This document shows positions 23,741 to 35,090 of a DNA stretch of 64,000 nucleotides, one piece after another; the first letter of the stretch is position 1; every line of letters begins with the position of its first letter. A program made the translations under genes and the position numbers. The DNA is taken from NCBI RefSeq assembly GCF_902686445.1, contig NW_025920106.1:2108001-2172000 (forward strand). Reading direction: 5' to 3'. A model generated the notes under the pieces. That model was not told where the DNA came from. It searched no databases and was given only the letters and a program-made list of their open reading frames with translations. The stretch is from Sciurus carolinensis. Its lineage: Eukaryota > Chordata > Mammalia > Rodentia > Sciuridae.

Positions 23741-24360
23741 CCTCCTCCTCTGGACAGCGGCCCGGTTTCCAATGCAGTCACTAGGATTCCAAGCAACTCA
23801 CTTTGCATATCCTCCTCCTGCCGATCACCTGTAGCCCTAGGCAGTCACTCCAATTCAAGTGACCTGCCCTGTTCCTCCTCCTTTTCCTCAGGGTAGCCCC
23901 TCGGGTGTTCAGGTGCGGTGGCTCCGAGACCAAGTGACCCACCGCACTCCTCCTCCAGGCAGGCCACCTGTGTTCTGGATCGGTCACTTTTAGTCCAATC
24001 AACTCACCACTCGCCTCCTCCTCTGGCAACCGCCTGTGGCTCTGATACAGTCACTCCTAGACCAAGCGACCCACCATGCTCCTCCTCCAGGCAGGCCACC
24101 GGTGTTCAGGAGCGGTCGCTTTTAGTCCAATCAACTCACCACTTGCCTCCTCCTCTGGCAACCGCCTGTGGCTCTGATGCAGTCACTCCTAGGCCAAGCG
24201 ACCCGCCGTGCTCCTCCTCTTTCTCCGGGCAGCCCCCCAGTGTTCAGAAGCGGTTGTTCTGAGTCCAAACACCTCGCCATGCAGCTCCTCCTCAGGCAGC
24301 TGCCCGAAGCCCCAGTGGTTGCTCCGAGTTCTAGAGCTGTGCTAAGCCGCCTCCTCTACG
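23741..24360 (-). repeat. Tandem ~66-bp / 132-bp units in L1 5'UTR
   Basis: Units start with a cctcctcct-type block at about 23741, 23811, 23873, 23948, 24014, 24080, 24146, 24212 and 24283. Positions 23947-24078 and 24079-24210 are nearly identical 132-bp dimers. The corresponding part of the L1 at 62.6-62.9 kb is shorter and lacks the dimer expansion. Confidence 0.88.
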
Positions 24361-24584
24361 ATGATCCCAGTTGTCCGTTTACCACTCCTGTGAGGGGGAG
24401 GGGTGTCTTGCTGAGCAACTCTACTTCACAAAGTTCCCTGCATTCTGGGGCTACCGCCCCATCCGGGATGCCTCCCCAACCGGAGAGACTCACCCAGCGG
24501 CTTTGAGTTGGTCCCAATCCTCTCACTATCTCCTCTTTTGAATCTTGCATCCTGAAGCAACATGAAATGCAGCCGCCCTCTAGT

Positions 24585-24595
24585 CCACCATCTTG
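24585..24595 (-). promoter_or_regulatory. YY1-type site at L1 5' end
   Basis: Reads caagatggtgg on the L1 strand, 8 bases inside the 5' terminus. In primate L1 a YY1 site in this position directs accurate start-site choice; the equivalent role here is inferred. Confidence 0.65.
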
Positions 24596-24603
24596 AAAAA
24601 ACC

Positions 24604-24616
24604 TCCTGCCATGTTT
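24604..24616. repeat. L1 target-site duplication, right copy
   Basis: tcctgccatgttt, identical to 17715-17727, directly abuts the L1 5' end. Confidence 0.95.
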
Positions 24617-24635
24617 AATGTGAAAAATAAACATT

Positions 24636-24740
24636 GGTCTGGGGAGATAGCTCAGTTGGTAGTGTGCTTTCTTTGTAACCACAAGGCCCTATGTGCAATA
24701 TGTGGTACTGCAGAAAATAAACAAACAAACAAATAAATCA
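24636..24740 (+). mobile_element. ID-like SINE (sense)
   Basis: ggggagatagctcagttggt (A-box region), then gtgctttctttgtaaccaca, a diverged B-box region (ctatgtgcaatatgtgg) and an (aaac)/(aaat) tail to about 24738. One of the better-preserved tRNA-like 5' ends in the window. Confidence 0.82.
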
Positions 24741-25270
24741 TGTTTGTACAGTTTATATCCAATTGGAAATTAACTTATATATAATCTCTAATAACTTTAA
24801 GCCATAGTATATTTGCATAGGTGATAAATATACAAAATGCATATCCATCCTTATTACTTCATATGAGAATACATTATCAAAGATATTTATATGGTTGTTT
24901 TCAGCTGCGTTTCTCAGTTTGTGAGAATTCACTTTAAATTACCTTGCCTGATAAAGGATGTTAGCCACTGCTGATGCCTACATCTGCTTTTCCCTCTTCA
25001 ACTGGCTAAGTCATTTTAATAAAGAAAATGTACCCATAATCCCTTTTCCCACTGGAGAAGTCACAAGTTCCTGATTGTATGTGAATGTGGCATTAAATTA
25101 GACAAATTATATTTAAAGTGTGCCAAATTCATTATTTTCAAATTGTATTTGTCAAAGAGTCTAAGAGCTGGGAGGACATGAAGAAGAGAAAAAAATTTAA
25201 AGCAATCAATACCACTTATTCTTTATTTAGTGAAATTCACATAGGCTAAGTTAACCAGTTCTTTTTCTTC
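24741..25270. other. AT-rich sequence, nothing recognised
   Basis: No transposon or gene seen between two SINEs. Confidence 0.5.
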
Positions 25271-25274
25271 TTCT

Positions 25275-25465
25275 TCTTCTCTTTTGTTTTTGATAGTGCT
25301 GGAGTTAGGACCCAGGGCTTCACCCTTGCTAGATGAGCACACTGCCCCTGGACTACAACTCTAGCCTATTTTTAATTTTGAAACAGGGTCTCACTAAGTT
25401 GCCTAGCTCACCTCAAACCTGTGAAGGCCAGTCCTTCTTATTCTTTGGTATCACCTGCCTGTACT
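25275..25465 (-). mobile_element. B1-dID composite SINE (antisense)
   Basis: A CTT-rich tail complement (25262-25295) is followed by the antisense ID part (tgctggagttaggacccagg, gactacaactctagcc), then the antisense B1 part (cagggtctcactaagttgcc) ending near ggtatcacctgcctgta. Full composite structure. Confidence 0.82.
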
Positions 25466-25929
25466 ATCTTATTATTTCTACTCTGACAGCTGTATTCACA
25501 TTTAATTTGATTGATTCATTAAATAACTCTGTACTACATTGTAGGATGTACTAGACACGAGCAGAAATAGCAGGTAGTGAGTTTGAAAAGGCCTATGTCT
25601 TGGAAGACCTGTTTTAATAAGCTATATGCAAGATGCAATTAAGGAATACTAGTAGAAAATTTGAATACATTTGGACAGTCCCTTATGTTTTACAGAGAGG
25701 TTATCAATTGTAACTTGGAAATTATACAAGATTTAATGTTGATAGGCTAAGTTTTAAAATAAATAACAAAATATCAAATTAAACTTTTTATAGAACAATA
25801 ACCATTCCTAATGTAATGCATACAATAAAGAAAATGATGATGCTGACTAAAATTATGTTTACTCTTCTATGGTTTTAAATCTATAAAGATATTTTTTATT
25901 ATAAACTAAATTTATCAAAATCATAGTAA

Positions 25930-26028
25930 ATATGTTGGAATGTAGCTTAGGGTGAGAGTGCTTACCTAGCATGTGCAGGCCCTGGTTTCAATTCCTAGCA
26001 CACCAAATATATACATATAAATGCTTTT
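25930..26028 (+). mobile_element. ID-like SINE (sense)
   Basis: gaatgtagcttagggtgaga, then tgcttacctagcatgtgcag, then the B-box ggtttcaattccta and an AT-rich tail. Confidence 0.85.
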
Positions 26029-26049
26029 TATTTATATAAATTTTAATTT

Positions 26050-26236
26050 TTGTTTTCTGAATTACTAGGTTATGAATACAGGGCACTTTGCCACCAAACT
26101 ATATCCCCAGCCCTATGTGTTTTTATTGAGTCAGTGTCTCAATAACTTATCCCCACTGACCTTAAATTTGTAATTCTCATGCCTCAGTTTTCCTATTTTC
26201 TAGGATTACAGGCACACACCACCATACCCAGCTTAA
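26050..26236 (-). mobile_element. B1-dID composite SINE (antisense)
   Basis: Antisense ID part (tacagggcactttgccacca, ctatatccccagccc), then tttttattgagtcagtgtct, then the antisense B1 end (ctaggattacaggcacacac, catacccagc). Confidence 0.83.
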
Positions 26237-26239
26237 ATT

Positions 26240-27730
26240 AATATTTAAAAAAAAACTCAATTTCAGTGAATATTTCCTGACACTAGATAACACTAAGTGT
26301 TTTACATTAATCTCTGAGATAGTTCTGGTTTTTATAAGTTAGTATTTAAATGCATGGAAGAAAGTCACTCATGATATAATATTAAGGGCACAGATAATTT
26401 TCTGTTGCTTCACAGAAGTGCTTCTTGTCAAAAGTCAACTCTGAATCAAGATTGGATATTTTGATAGAACTTTTGAATTTCAGACAGGATAAGAATAGTC
26501 ATTTTAGAGACACAGATAGCAGAGTAATGCTCACAGACAATTTGTGGTGTGTTTTCAAAGAACAGAGTTTAATCTTACTTAGCCAAAACTTATAATATAA
26601 AAAGAGTAATAGAAACAAAGCCTAGAAAAGAAGACTGGCAACTGTGTGGTGGTGATTAGATTGGATGCAGTAGGAAGCAAGGAGAAAGAACTCCATGTTC
26701 CGTTTTTAAACTCACATTTGAATTCTGAATTAAAGGTGTTGAATTCCTTTGTCAACAAATCCTTCTTTCCTGGTCAGGTTTTGATTCACAGTAATAGGGT
26801 TGAAAAACACAATGATTATGAAGAATTGACTGGAATCAACTGATCTTCAAATAATTGTTTTTAATTCCAGTAAATTGAATAGTTTGCTAAAATAATATTA
26901 AAAATAGTAGTTATGACAACAAATTCATTATTAAGCTAGGACGGAGACTTTTGAATGAAAAATCTAAAGCAAAAATTTAGGCTAAATAACGCCATTCCTC
27001 TTAGCAAAAAATAGTGGATAAATCAGTGTATTTTAAATTCTGTATCCTTTCAAGTGGATATTTACAGAGGTTGTACAGCACCAAACTTTCTGGACACATA
27101 GGCAGTATTATTTACTTTAAGGTCAGGGTTCAATGACAAATACAGGCCAGGAAGCTCAAGTGACTGGACTGCAGGGCTCCCACCACCTCTGCTACCAGAA
27201 CTAAGCTTAAGTCCATGTGTAATGAGCAGCAGGTGTGGTTGCCACCCTCGGTTCCTTTCATTCACCTCAGTAAACACCCTGTAGGATTCTACAGCTCTGT
27301 AGGGTCACACATACCTTCTCTGTCTGCATCATCCTGTGACCCACTCTTTCCTTTCCTTGTTCTGCCATGTGTTTAGTAGATACAGAACTTGCCAAGGACT
27401 ATGTTATAAAGACCAGATGATATAGGAATTCATGACAAAACATTTCTTATGTAGACTCAGTTTTATTTCCCTCCAGGAACATTTGTATTTAGATTGCACA
27501 TAAAAACTCATGCAAAAATTCTTGCAAAGAAATTAAAAATGATTTACCATCACTTATAGGCAAGTTGGACCTCCAGGGTAAGGTATAGCTGAATTTAAAG
27601 GCAGGGGTTTCATTTCCCCATCTTCCCTCCTTTACTAATTAAAAGAATGACAGGTGAGGTATACCTTTGAAGTTTTAATTTATGTTTCTATTCCATACCT
27701 TTTACCTTCCCCCTAATCCATCTTAGAAGG
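26240..27730. other. Unique-looking sequence, nothing recognised
   Basis: No transposon or gene identified. 27060-27300 is GC-richer but has no persuasive frame. Confidence 0.45.
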
Positions 27731-27732
27731 TG

Positions 27733-28185
27733 TGTTATTCAATTTTCCACTGCTGTGACAAAATAGCTGAGGTAAATCAACTTAAAGGAGACAAGATTTA
27801 TTTTGACTTCTTGTTTCAGAAACATCGTCATGCTTGGCCCCATTTCACTGTGCCCATGGCAAGGCAGAACATGGCAGTGAGCACAGCAGAGCAAAACTGC
27901 TCACTTCATGGTAACCAAAAAGCAGAGAGGCCTGGTGCCCAATATATCCTTAAAGGGCATACTCTATATGTCCCATTTCCTTCAGTTAGGCCCCACCTCT
28001 AAAGATTCCACCCTCTCCAATAGCCCATGAAGTTGTAAATTCCCCAGGGGATTAATTCATGATGAGGTCAGATCCCTAGTGATTTACTCACCTCCTGAAG
28101 ACCCCAGTTCTGTACCCTAATACATTCAAGACCAAGTCTTTAAAACAAAAGCTTTGGGGACAATCCAGATACAACCACAGTAACA
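27733..28185 (+). mobile_element. MaLR-type LTR (ERVL-MaLR, MST/MLT-like)
   Basis: Opens tgttattcaattttccactg with the MaLR landmark ctgctgtgacaaaata, then aaggagacaagatttatttt. It has the gccccacctc landmark in the middle and ends near tttggggacaatccagatac and taaca. Length (about 450 bp) fits a solo MaLR LTR. No internal region adjoins it, and no convincing 5-bp target duplication remains. Confidence 0.75.
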
Positions 28186-28675
28186 GGTAACCAAGTTGTG
28201 TGATCTATCACCTGGGTGAAGTTTCCAGGTTTTTGACATGGAAGAAAGCAAACTTTTTATGGTAGTTGCCCTCTATTCCCTCCTCAGCTAGAAATGCAAG
28301 AGAAGATTATGGATGCGTTGAGTACCAAAACTGCTTTCTGACAAAAGGCTGGAAGATGGGCCCTCTGTCTCCATGTATGTGAGAAGAACTCAGGAAGATG
28401 TGCTGCCTTCAAGCAAATGAGGAGACCTTAGAAAGATTTGCTGTCTCCAAGCATGTGAGAAGATCTCAGTGGGGAGAGCTGCTTAGTTCACGTAGGGAGG
28501 CAGGACCTTCAGATCTTGGATTTCTGAATTTTACCACATTTCTTTATACCCTAATGTAAAATGGAATCCACAGAATCTCCAGAAGTGAAGGATTCTCATC
28601 ATCTGGATAGTGGAAATTTTAACATCTGACTCCTGAACAACAGAACCTCTTCCATGATTTGATCATATGTGAGAG
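28186..28675. other. Unique-looking sequence, internal short repeats
   Basis: Contains a loose repeat of a gcaagcatgtgagaagatct-like theme (about 28370-28480) but no recognised element. Confidence 0.4.
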
Positions 28676-28679
28676 CACA

Positions 28680-28880
28680 AATCACCCCCATCCCAATCCT
28701 GGCTGTTGAACCCAGGGCCTCACACCTCCCAGTCAAACTCTGTGACATTGAATTACTTCCATTTTTTATTTTATTTTGAGACAAGTTCTTGATGAGTTAC
28801 TGTCTTCAAAATTGTGATCTTCCTGCCTCAGCCTCCCATATAACTGGGAATACAGGCATGTGACCCCATTTCTGTTCTCT
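28680..28880 (-). mobile_element. B1-dID composite SINE (antisense)
   Basis: ggctgttgaacccagggcct (antisense ID) leads to ttttattttgagacaagttc, then ttcctgcctcagcctcccat and ctgggaatacaggcatgtga (antisense B1). Confidence 0.85.
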
Positions 28881-29361
28881 TGCATTTTCTTATGCCATCA
28901 CATAAGTGAACTTGCCTAGAGAAAGCATGCACATTTCTGCCCACAACTCATGACCCAGAACTTTTCCATTGGCTCAATCTGTCTGCAAGAGGACAGGTAG
29001 TTTTTCATTTTCCAAGAATAAAATCATAAAATCTCTGGAGGATATTCAAACAAGAAGCCAAATTCCAAGGAGGTTATTTATTTTGAGGATCATAAAACTG
29101 AAACAGAGATGCACAGGACTGTGCCTTCACTCTCACTACCTTCATGTTTTGTCACAATCTTGGTAAAAACTCTATGAGAACACCAACTTAAATCTGTGCT
29201 TAGGGTTAGGAGTCTTAAGTTTTGTCACCAAAGAGAATCAAAACACAACACAAAAGTTCAAAATATATTTCAAGATCCTTTCAATCTAATAACATTAACA
29301 GTAAAAAACTAAAAATCATCAATGCACATTGAATCCCTTTTTGCCTCTGACACTGACATAA

Positions 29362-29772
29362 TGAAAGATAGAGGGAGCCCGCACCTGTATAAACACAGAC
29401 TTCCCCAAACTGCCCCCAGTCTTCTGAAAGTGGTAAAGAATTTTCTGTCTCTCATCTTATCTGTGAAGGCCAGGGGGCTGACCCAAGAGCAAACCTTGCT
29501 AACGACAACCCTCCTCTCGGAGGTCAGGGTGACTCAGAACTTAAGATAACATGCTTTACAATTGTGTATGTTAACCAATTAGGAAGAATACTGTATAACT
29601 GCTTGCCTTTCATTATATAAACTCTGCTAACGAGGGCTCGGGGCCTCTTAGCATCACCAGTTAAGGACACATAGGACCAGGCTCGAGCTTGCTAATAAAT
29701 GACTCTTTGTTGCTTGCATTGATTGTGGACTCTCATGGTCTTTGCGGGGTCTCAAGCCTTTTGGGCACAACA
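29362..29772 (+). mobile_element. 5' LTR of gammaretrovirus-like provirus
   Basis: A 411-bp unit from tgaaagatag to gcacaaca. It contains a tatataaa box near 29614, an aataaa-type signal in gctaataaatgac near 29692, and a GT-rich U5. It pairs with 35479-35879 in direct orientation. By eye around one position in ten differs, plus small indels, indicating an old insertion. The tetramers outside the two LTRs (ataa and gttt) do not match, so no target duplication is preserved. Confidence 0.9.
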
Positions 29773-29774
29773 TA

Positions 29775-29792
29775 TGGGGGCTTGCCTGGGAT
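29775..29792 (+). other. Primer binding site, tRNA-Pro-like
   Basis: tgggggcttgcctgggat starts 2 bases after the 5' LTR and matches the proline-tRNA binding site used by murine-leukaemia-type viruses at 15 of 18 positions. Confidence 0.88.
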
Positions 29793-29986
29793 GCCCCAAG
29801 CCCACCTAGAAACCTGATCATAGAGTCATAAGTGACACCTTCAGCCAGTGAGTAAGGCATTGCCATGCATTTTCTGGTCTGGATTGCCTGCAGGTTCTGG
29901 TTCTGGGCTGGCATAGTCCTGGCGGACGCACTATAGGACACCAGAAGGGTCTTGGGAGACATCCCCTCGACCCTGTCGGGTGAATC

Positions 29987-30156
29987 TGGGCAGCTTCTGT
30001 GCGGTATTTGGGTGACTCTGTCGCATCTGGGTGACTCTGTCACATCTGGGAAGTTTCTGTGCTGCATATGGGTGACTCTGTCGCATCTGGGTAACTCTTT
30101 GTCCCATCTGGGCATTGTGTTGTGTCTGGAAAACTCTTTGACACAATTGGAAATTG
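29987..30156 (+). repeat. Tandem ~20-bp repeats in proviral leader
   Basis: Eight to nine units of 18-22 bp, each opening with tggg or tgga. Best consensus tgggtgactctgtcgcatc (three near-exact copies at about 30007, 30026 and 30067). Unit length varies, so no constant frame is maintained. Confidence 0.88.
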
Positions 30157-33100
30157 TTTGTTTTTGTTGACAAAGTACCAGCTACCCAATTTCTGATTTA
30201 GTGCGCTATATGTCTGTCTGTATATTGTACCATATGGTCATTACTCTTGTCTCATATTAAATTCTTCATTGTGTTAATCTGATCTTAGGATTAGGGATAC
30301 TCATTGCAGGGTACTTTACAGTCCTTCTCCTTGTTCCTGAGAGATTTGTTTACTCCAATTCCCCTAGGCTGAGAGCTCAGCAACTCCATTCCTCAAAAGT
30401 AGTAAGAAATAATGTTTTGTGATTTTCTGCATTCAAACCTAACCTGATTTCTCAACAAGGAAGAAAAAGGGTTAAAAAGTCCTAGGTGATTCCCCCCTCC
30501 CCCCTGCCTGGCCTTGCTGAAGCCTGCATTGGAATGTAAACTGCAGCAGTCTCAGCGGGAAAGGGGGGTGACCTGAAGAAAAGAAAAAAAAAAAAAAAAG
30601 GTGTCCTGTTTTAAACTCCTGGGCTGCTACACAGAACTAACTCATTTCCTAGGATTCTTGTTTTGTTTTGTTTTTTTTCTTTAATGCTGTATTTTTGAGC
30701 TCATAATTTTGATCCTGCATACTTAGGTTAATGATTTTTTTTCTTTTTGATCAGTTCTATTTTTTATTCAACTAGAATTTTTGAACATCTGTTACATTGC
30801 AATGGAGATTCACCTATAAAGTTACAATGCCTTTGATTTTGCATTATTTGTATGTCGTGTTAATGTCATGTTTTCTCTGTATCAAAACTGAGTGCTCCTA
30901 AAATTAAAATTTCAAAATGGATCCAAATACTTTTATTCGCATGACTTAAAAGGGGTCAATTTAAATTGGGTAAACTAATAAAAGTAAAATGTCTTTAGAA
31001 ATAACTCGCAAGTCTCTAGGTGGTCAACTAATGGAATGTTGATGTTAAATAATGTCTAATATCAATTGTTTCTAGGACTTTTCTTCAACAGGAAAGAGAC
31101 AGCAAATACTGTTCAGAACACTTGTCTGATATCTTGGTTTTTACAGAATAAGTGAATTAGAGTTAACATGTATGGGATTACTCAAACGTGTTTGTTAGTG
31201 ACATCTGATTAATTTGCAAAGTTAAAATGCTAATTGATAAATGACATCAGTACTTTTAACTCCTTAAATTCCATGGAGTAACATACTTAAACATTATTGG
31301 TGGTTTCATAGTTAGGTAAATTAAAAAGTGTTTAAAATCGCTTTGTGTCATTACTAAAAACAAGGTTATTAAGAGTTATGTTCTAACACATAAAACCTCA
31401 AGCCGGAGGGTGAGTGTTCCATTTGCTCCCTTACCACTTCCCACTGCTCTCCCTCCAGTTCTGCAAATTTTCAAGGAGATCTTAGATTTGGATTTAGAGT
31501 TACCATGTTCCCTCTCACTGTGTTTCAGTTAGAGCACTATAAACAACAAAGTATTTTATCTTGTTAAAATAGAGTGATTTATCTAAATTCAGAAATTTTA
31601 TAAGAGTTGTTTCAGAATGTGGACAAAAAGGGGTCAACATATAGGAAAGAGAAAATAAAAGGTTCTGGGTTTGGAAATGTATTTAATGAAAAGGAAAAGA
31701 AAATGTTTCTGGGTAAGAAAATGCCTGTGTGATGGAATACATGAGGGTCTAAGTAAGTGCTAAGAAAGTCTGTGTGTAAGTGAAGGACAAGTTTCAACAA
31801 GTTTGTGTGTAACTAAGTTGGTTGTATGTATATGAGACAGTTGAAGCTATTTAAGGTTTTTCCTAAGGTAAAATACTAATGTTCTGATATAAGCCAAAGT
31901 TTAACCTATATGGTAAAATAACATGGTAAAATGACAAGGACTTCTTAGAAACACTAATTTACTCTTAACTTTGTGTCTATTAAGTTTTATTCTTTAAAAC
32001 AATTAGTCTTAAAAATTGGGGTTTATATGATTATGGTAAACAACTGTTAAGAGTATTGTACTATGTTACAGAGTCTAAATTTTTCTTTCAAAACTGAATT
32101 TAGTGAGATTAAAGTGTCAAGGTAATTGTGAAATGATCACTCCTTGTATATTAAATGCATTCATATTTTCCAGGTATACAAGTTTTTAAAGTAGGAAATT
32201 TGTCAAGCTGCTATTCTCCAGAATAAACTTGTCTGTACTGGTAATATTAAACTTTAAGAGTACATTTTATTGGGGATTTATTTCTATCATTTAATGTTCT
32301 ATTATGGGACATATTATCAGTAAGGTATATGAAAATTGGTTACTTATTTCACTGAGATAAAAATTTAAATGTAATCTAAGAGTTAGTGACAGCCTTATTT
32401 GTTTAAAGGTTCATATTGTAGAAGGTGAAAGCATTTTGCTACACAAAAGAAAAGTTAAAAACTCTCTCAGCCTTTCTTTGATTGATTCCTGTTTTGGATA
32501 TAATGTTAGACTGTGTTAACTAATGTTCATATGAACTCAGGAATGAATATATGTAAACTTATTAAAATGACATTTAAGAAAGAGTCTAATGTGCAATATA
32601 GCAAAAGTGGGAAAGCAGTGACTGAGATTTGGGGGTCTGAAGCCCTCATGGCTGTGGCATGTCTAGTGCCTAGGAATGTTTCTGTGCAAGGGCACAGGAT
32701 GCCTAGCTGCAATAGCAATGCCCTGCATGAGGAGGCTCTGTGCAAGAGCCCTATCAGTTCTAACCTTGATCTCAGGCACACAGCTCCCAGGAAGGAAGGA
32801 ATTTTTATGCTAGACAACCACAATGTTTCACCAGCTCAGCTTCTCCAGTTTCTGCCTGCCTTATAGTAACTTTTAACAATGGACTTTCCTGAGAGCTACA
32901 CAAAGCTCCTAACATTGCACTTTGCAACTGTAGATTGCAACTGTGGAAAAACTACATAGATGTCCTAGTTTCTGTAACTTTCCTGAATACAAAGATTAAT
33001 GCTTACATAGTCTTTAACCTAATAATAAGACATGTATAAAGATTGTTAACATAATTCTTTAGGTCTGCATTTCCATCAGAGAACAGAGCTTCATCTGATC

Positions 33101-34905
33101 TCAGCTTAATTTTCAAAATCTGTGTTTATAAACCTTTATTTTCTAATACTCCTTTGACCCCTACTGAACTTGAAAGTTTGGTCACGCTGGTCATGGCAAA
33201 AGGGGCTAAAATTACCTTTAGGATTAGAACATTTTACTTAAGACTTGTGAAGAGCCCTGCCTTACCTGAGATAAGGCTCTGCCTCACCCTGCTACATGGT
33301 AGAATGACTCCAAAGAAAGCCAGACTTTAACTCATTTAAAGTTGTGCTCTAAAGTTTGATGTTTGTTGTAAAGATTACTGTGATCTCAAACAGGGTATAT
33401 AATGTAGAACTCAACCAAAATTCAAGATAACTGTTATACAAGCTAAATATGTTTTTACTCTTGCTAATTTCATTTTGTAAAACAGTTACCTGTTACTGTT
33501 TTGCAGAAGTAGCTGATTCCAGAACATACAACCTAGGTAACTTGTGATAATAGACCATCACCTTCAAAACAGATAGTATGTGGTAGTACTTTAATAAGAG
33601 GGTAAATGACTGTAAAGTTATGGACATTAAAGTTAAAGCCCAGTACTCTTACTTTATTACTGGTGAGACTGGCTTGCTGGATGATTAAGATCAAACTTAG
33701 AAATTGGAATTAAATATAGAGGCCAAGAAAAAAAAAAAAACAGTATCTTGCCCTCAAAGTCAGGCTGAACCCAGGGAATAAAAGAACTTCTCTAAGGAGC
33801 GCTGCAACTCTGGGTCACACAACCTCCTGATCAAGGAGATTGTTGAGACTAGAGGATGAAAATCACTCAGTGCATCTGTTGCAGAGGACGGTCATGGAAA
33901 AAGAGAGACACCCCTAATGCTTTCAAAGAAAGCCACCTCATCGAGAAGACCCTGCCTAACCAATGGCACTAATGGAGCTAAGAAGCTGCTCTTAAGTTCT
34001 CTATGAGTGACCCCTGTGGAAACTCAGCTGACTCTTTAACAAGACAGGAATCAGGCCAATTTGACCAGCTTGATCTTGGACACCCAGCTAAACAGTTAAA
34101 ACCAAAATATAGCCATTCTTGGGCATTTAAAAGAAATAATAGTTAAAAGTAACTTAAGATGTACACTTGTGTTAACCCAGTAAAATTAAGAGTGGAAGTT
34201 ACAAAAGAAAGATTCTCAGGCAAATGTGCCTGATAACTATCAAGGGAAACTGCCAGAGTCAGAAGATTTTAGTCAGTTTAAGGCCTACAGTCAGAAGTAG
34301 GCTTTATCTATGTTTGCTAGTATGATTATCTAGCCCTAAGTAACAGAAATATAGAGATCTCTACTTAACACAGGCTATACCAATAAAGGGATATTGTATA
34401 AAAATCAGATGACATTAAGTAGCTTAAATATATTTTCTGGGGACCTCAATGACATTAAGAGTTAAATATTGTGTTTACATTCCTGATAACCTGGACAATG
34501 TTAAAGTCCCCAAATAAAGGCCTTGTCCCCTCCAGCCTTTGCTAGGCCTTGTTATGGGAACAACTTCTCAGTTCCTCCACCCCCTGGTGAGGAATTATTG
34601 ACTTCTGTCATCTTTATGATATTCATTGTCATGTTCCAGATTCCACAACATTTATAATGTATCAATCTCATTTCAGTACTTATGTCTTTTTGTTCTTCTC
34701 TCATAGAAGCACCCATCCCCAGATGCCTTTACAGCCTGCTCTTCCCCAACCAGACTTCTACCTTGGACCCATCAGTTGACTCAATTTCTAAAAAGGGAAC
34801 TCCAAACTGCTTGCCCCATGCTGCCCACTTCCAGCTTGAAGAAGCCAGATTGGTCACCACCCATTTTCCCTACAGCAGTAAAGGAGTTCCTAGTATTAGA
34901 GGTTA
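30157..34905 (+). other. Proviral interior, mostly non-coding
   Basis: AT-rich sequence with stops in every frame. 30490-30560 is a C-rich then G-rich pocket ending in an A run. 32000-32510 and 33240-33670 match the second copy at 43.7-44.55 kb, while about 720 bp (32515-33238) is present only here. 34540-34905 is GC-richer with one 74-codon open stretch that I do not recognise. No conserved RT or integrase motif is seen. Confidence 0.55.
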
Positions 34906-34908
34906 AAT

Positions 34909-35090
34909 GAAGTCAGAATTGGGGACAGGCAGTTAGTATAGAAATATGGGATTGGGTCAAATTGAGGAAATGAAGACTGTGAAGGCCATCTGCCTCTGGA
35001 AGTTGGAGACTGCCCCTGGGAGAGTAGAATGTTAGGGATCTCCTAAGCTCATTGATTACCAAATTTACCTGCCTTTAAAGACTATAAGCA
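34909..35090 (+). mobile_element. LTR family A fragment inside provirus
   Basis: Begins tgaagtcagaatt and follows the first 190 bp of the solo LTR at 7552, including the gttggagactgcccctggga landmark. It stops near 35090 and continues without a gap into env-related sequence. This marks a recombination or deletion junction. Confidence 0.8.

Larger units (their letters stand above)
17728..24603 (-). mobile_element. Full-length LINE-1, minus strand
   Basis: A 6.9-kb L1 bounded by identical 13-bp target duplications. Read 5' to 3' on the minus strand: 5'UTR 24603-23043 (GC-rich, tandem repeats), ORF1 23042-21994, a short inter-ORF region containing a TTTA microsatellite, ORF2 21918-18100, 3'UTR 18099-17728 and an A-rich tail. 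Both ORFs are broken by frameshifts and stops, and ORF2 carries an endonuclease missense change and a 120-bp internal duplication, so it cannot mobilise autonomously. The intact 5' end and exact flanking repeats show complete reverse transcription at insertion. It is closely similar by eye to the partial L1 at 60.4-63.07 kb, so the lineage was recently active. Confidence 0.95.
23043..24603 (-). promoter_or_regulatory. L1 5'UTR and internal promoter
   Basis: A 1.56-kb GC-rich region upstream of ORF1. It contrasts sharply with the AT-rich surroundings and ends at the L1 5' terminus. It contains about nine degenerate units of roughly 62-75 bp, two pairs of which form an almost perfect 132-bp repeat. 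A YY1-type motif (caagatggtgg on the L1 strand) lies at 24585-24595, a few bases from the 5' end, as in other mammalian L1s. Promoter function is inferred from family knowledge. Confidence 0.85.

Noticed and set aside
23918..24506. Open frames of 112-114 codons with repeated peptides
   Set aside because: They lie in the L1 5'UTR; the 132-bp repeat is a multiple of three, which keeps frames open by chance. They run opposite to the L1.
24636..24740. Functional tRNA gene
   Set aside because: The tRNA-like box elements belong to an ID SINE with an A-rich tail; no cloverleaf or terminator of a true tRNA gene was found.
29654..30115. A 153-codon antisense open frame with a repeated peptide
   Set aside because: It exists only because the 20-bp proviral leader repeat lacks stops on that strand; no domain, promoter or conservation supports it.
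29987..30156. CRISPR-like array
   Set aside because: Units are directly adjacent and variable, with no spacers, and lie in a vertebrate provirus leader.
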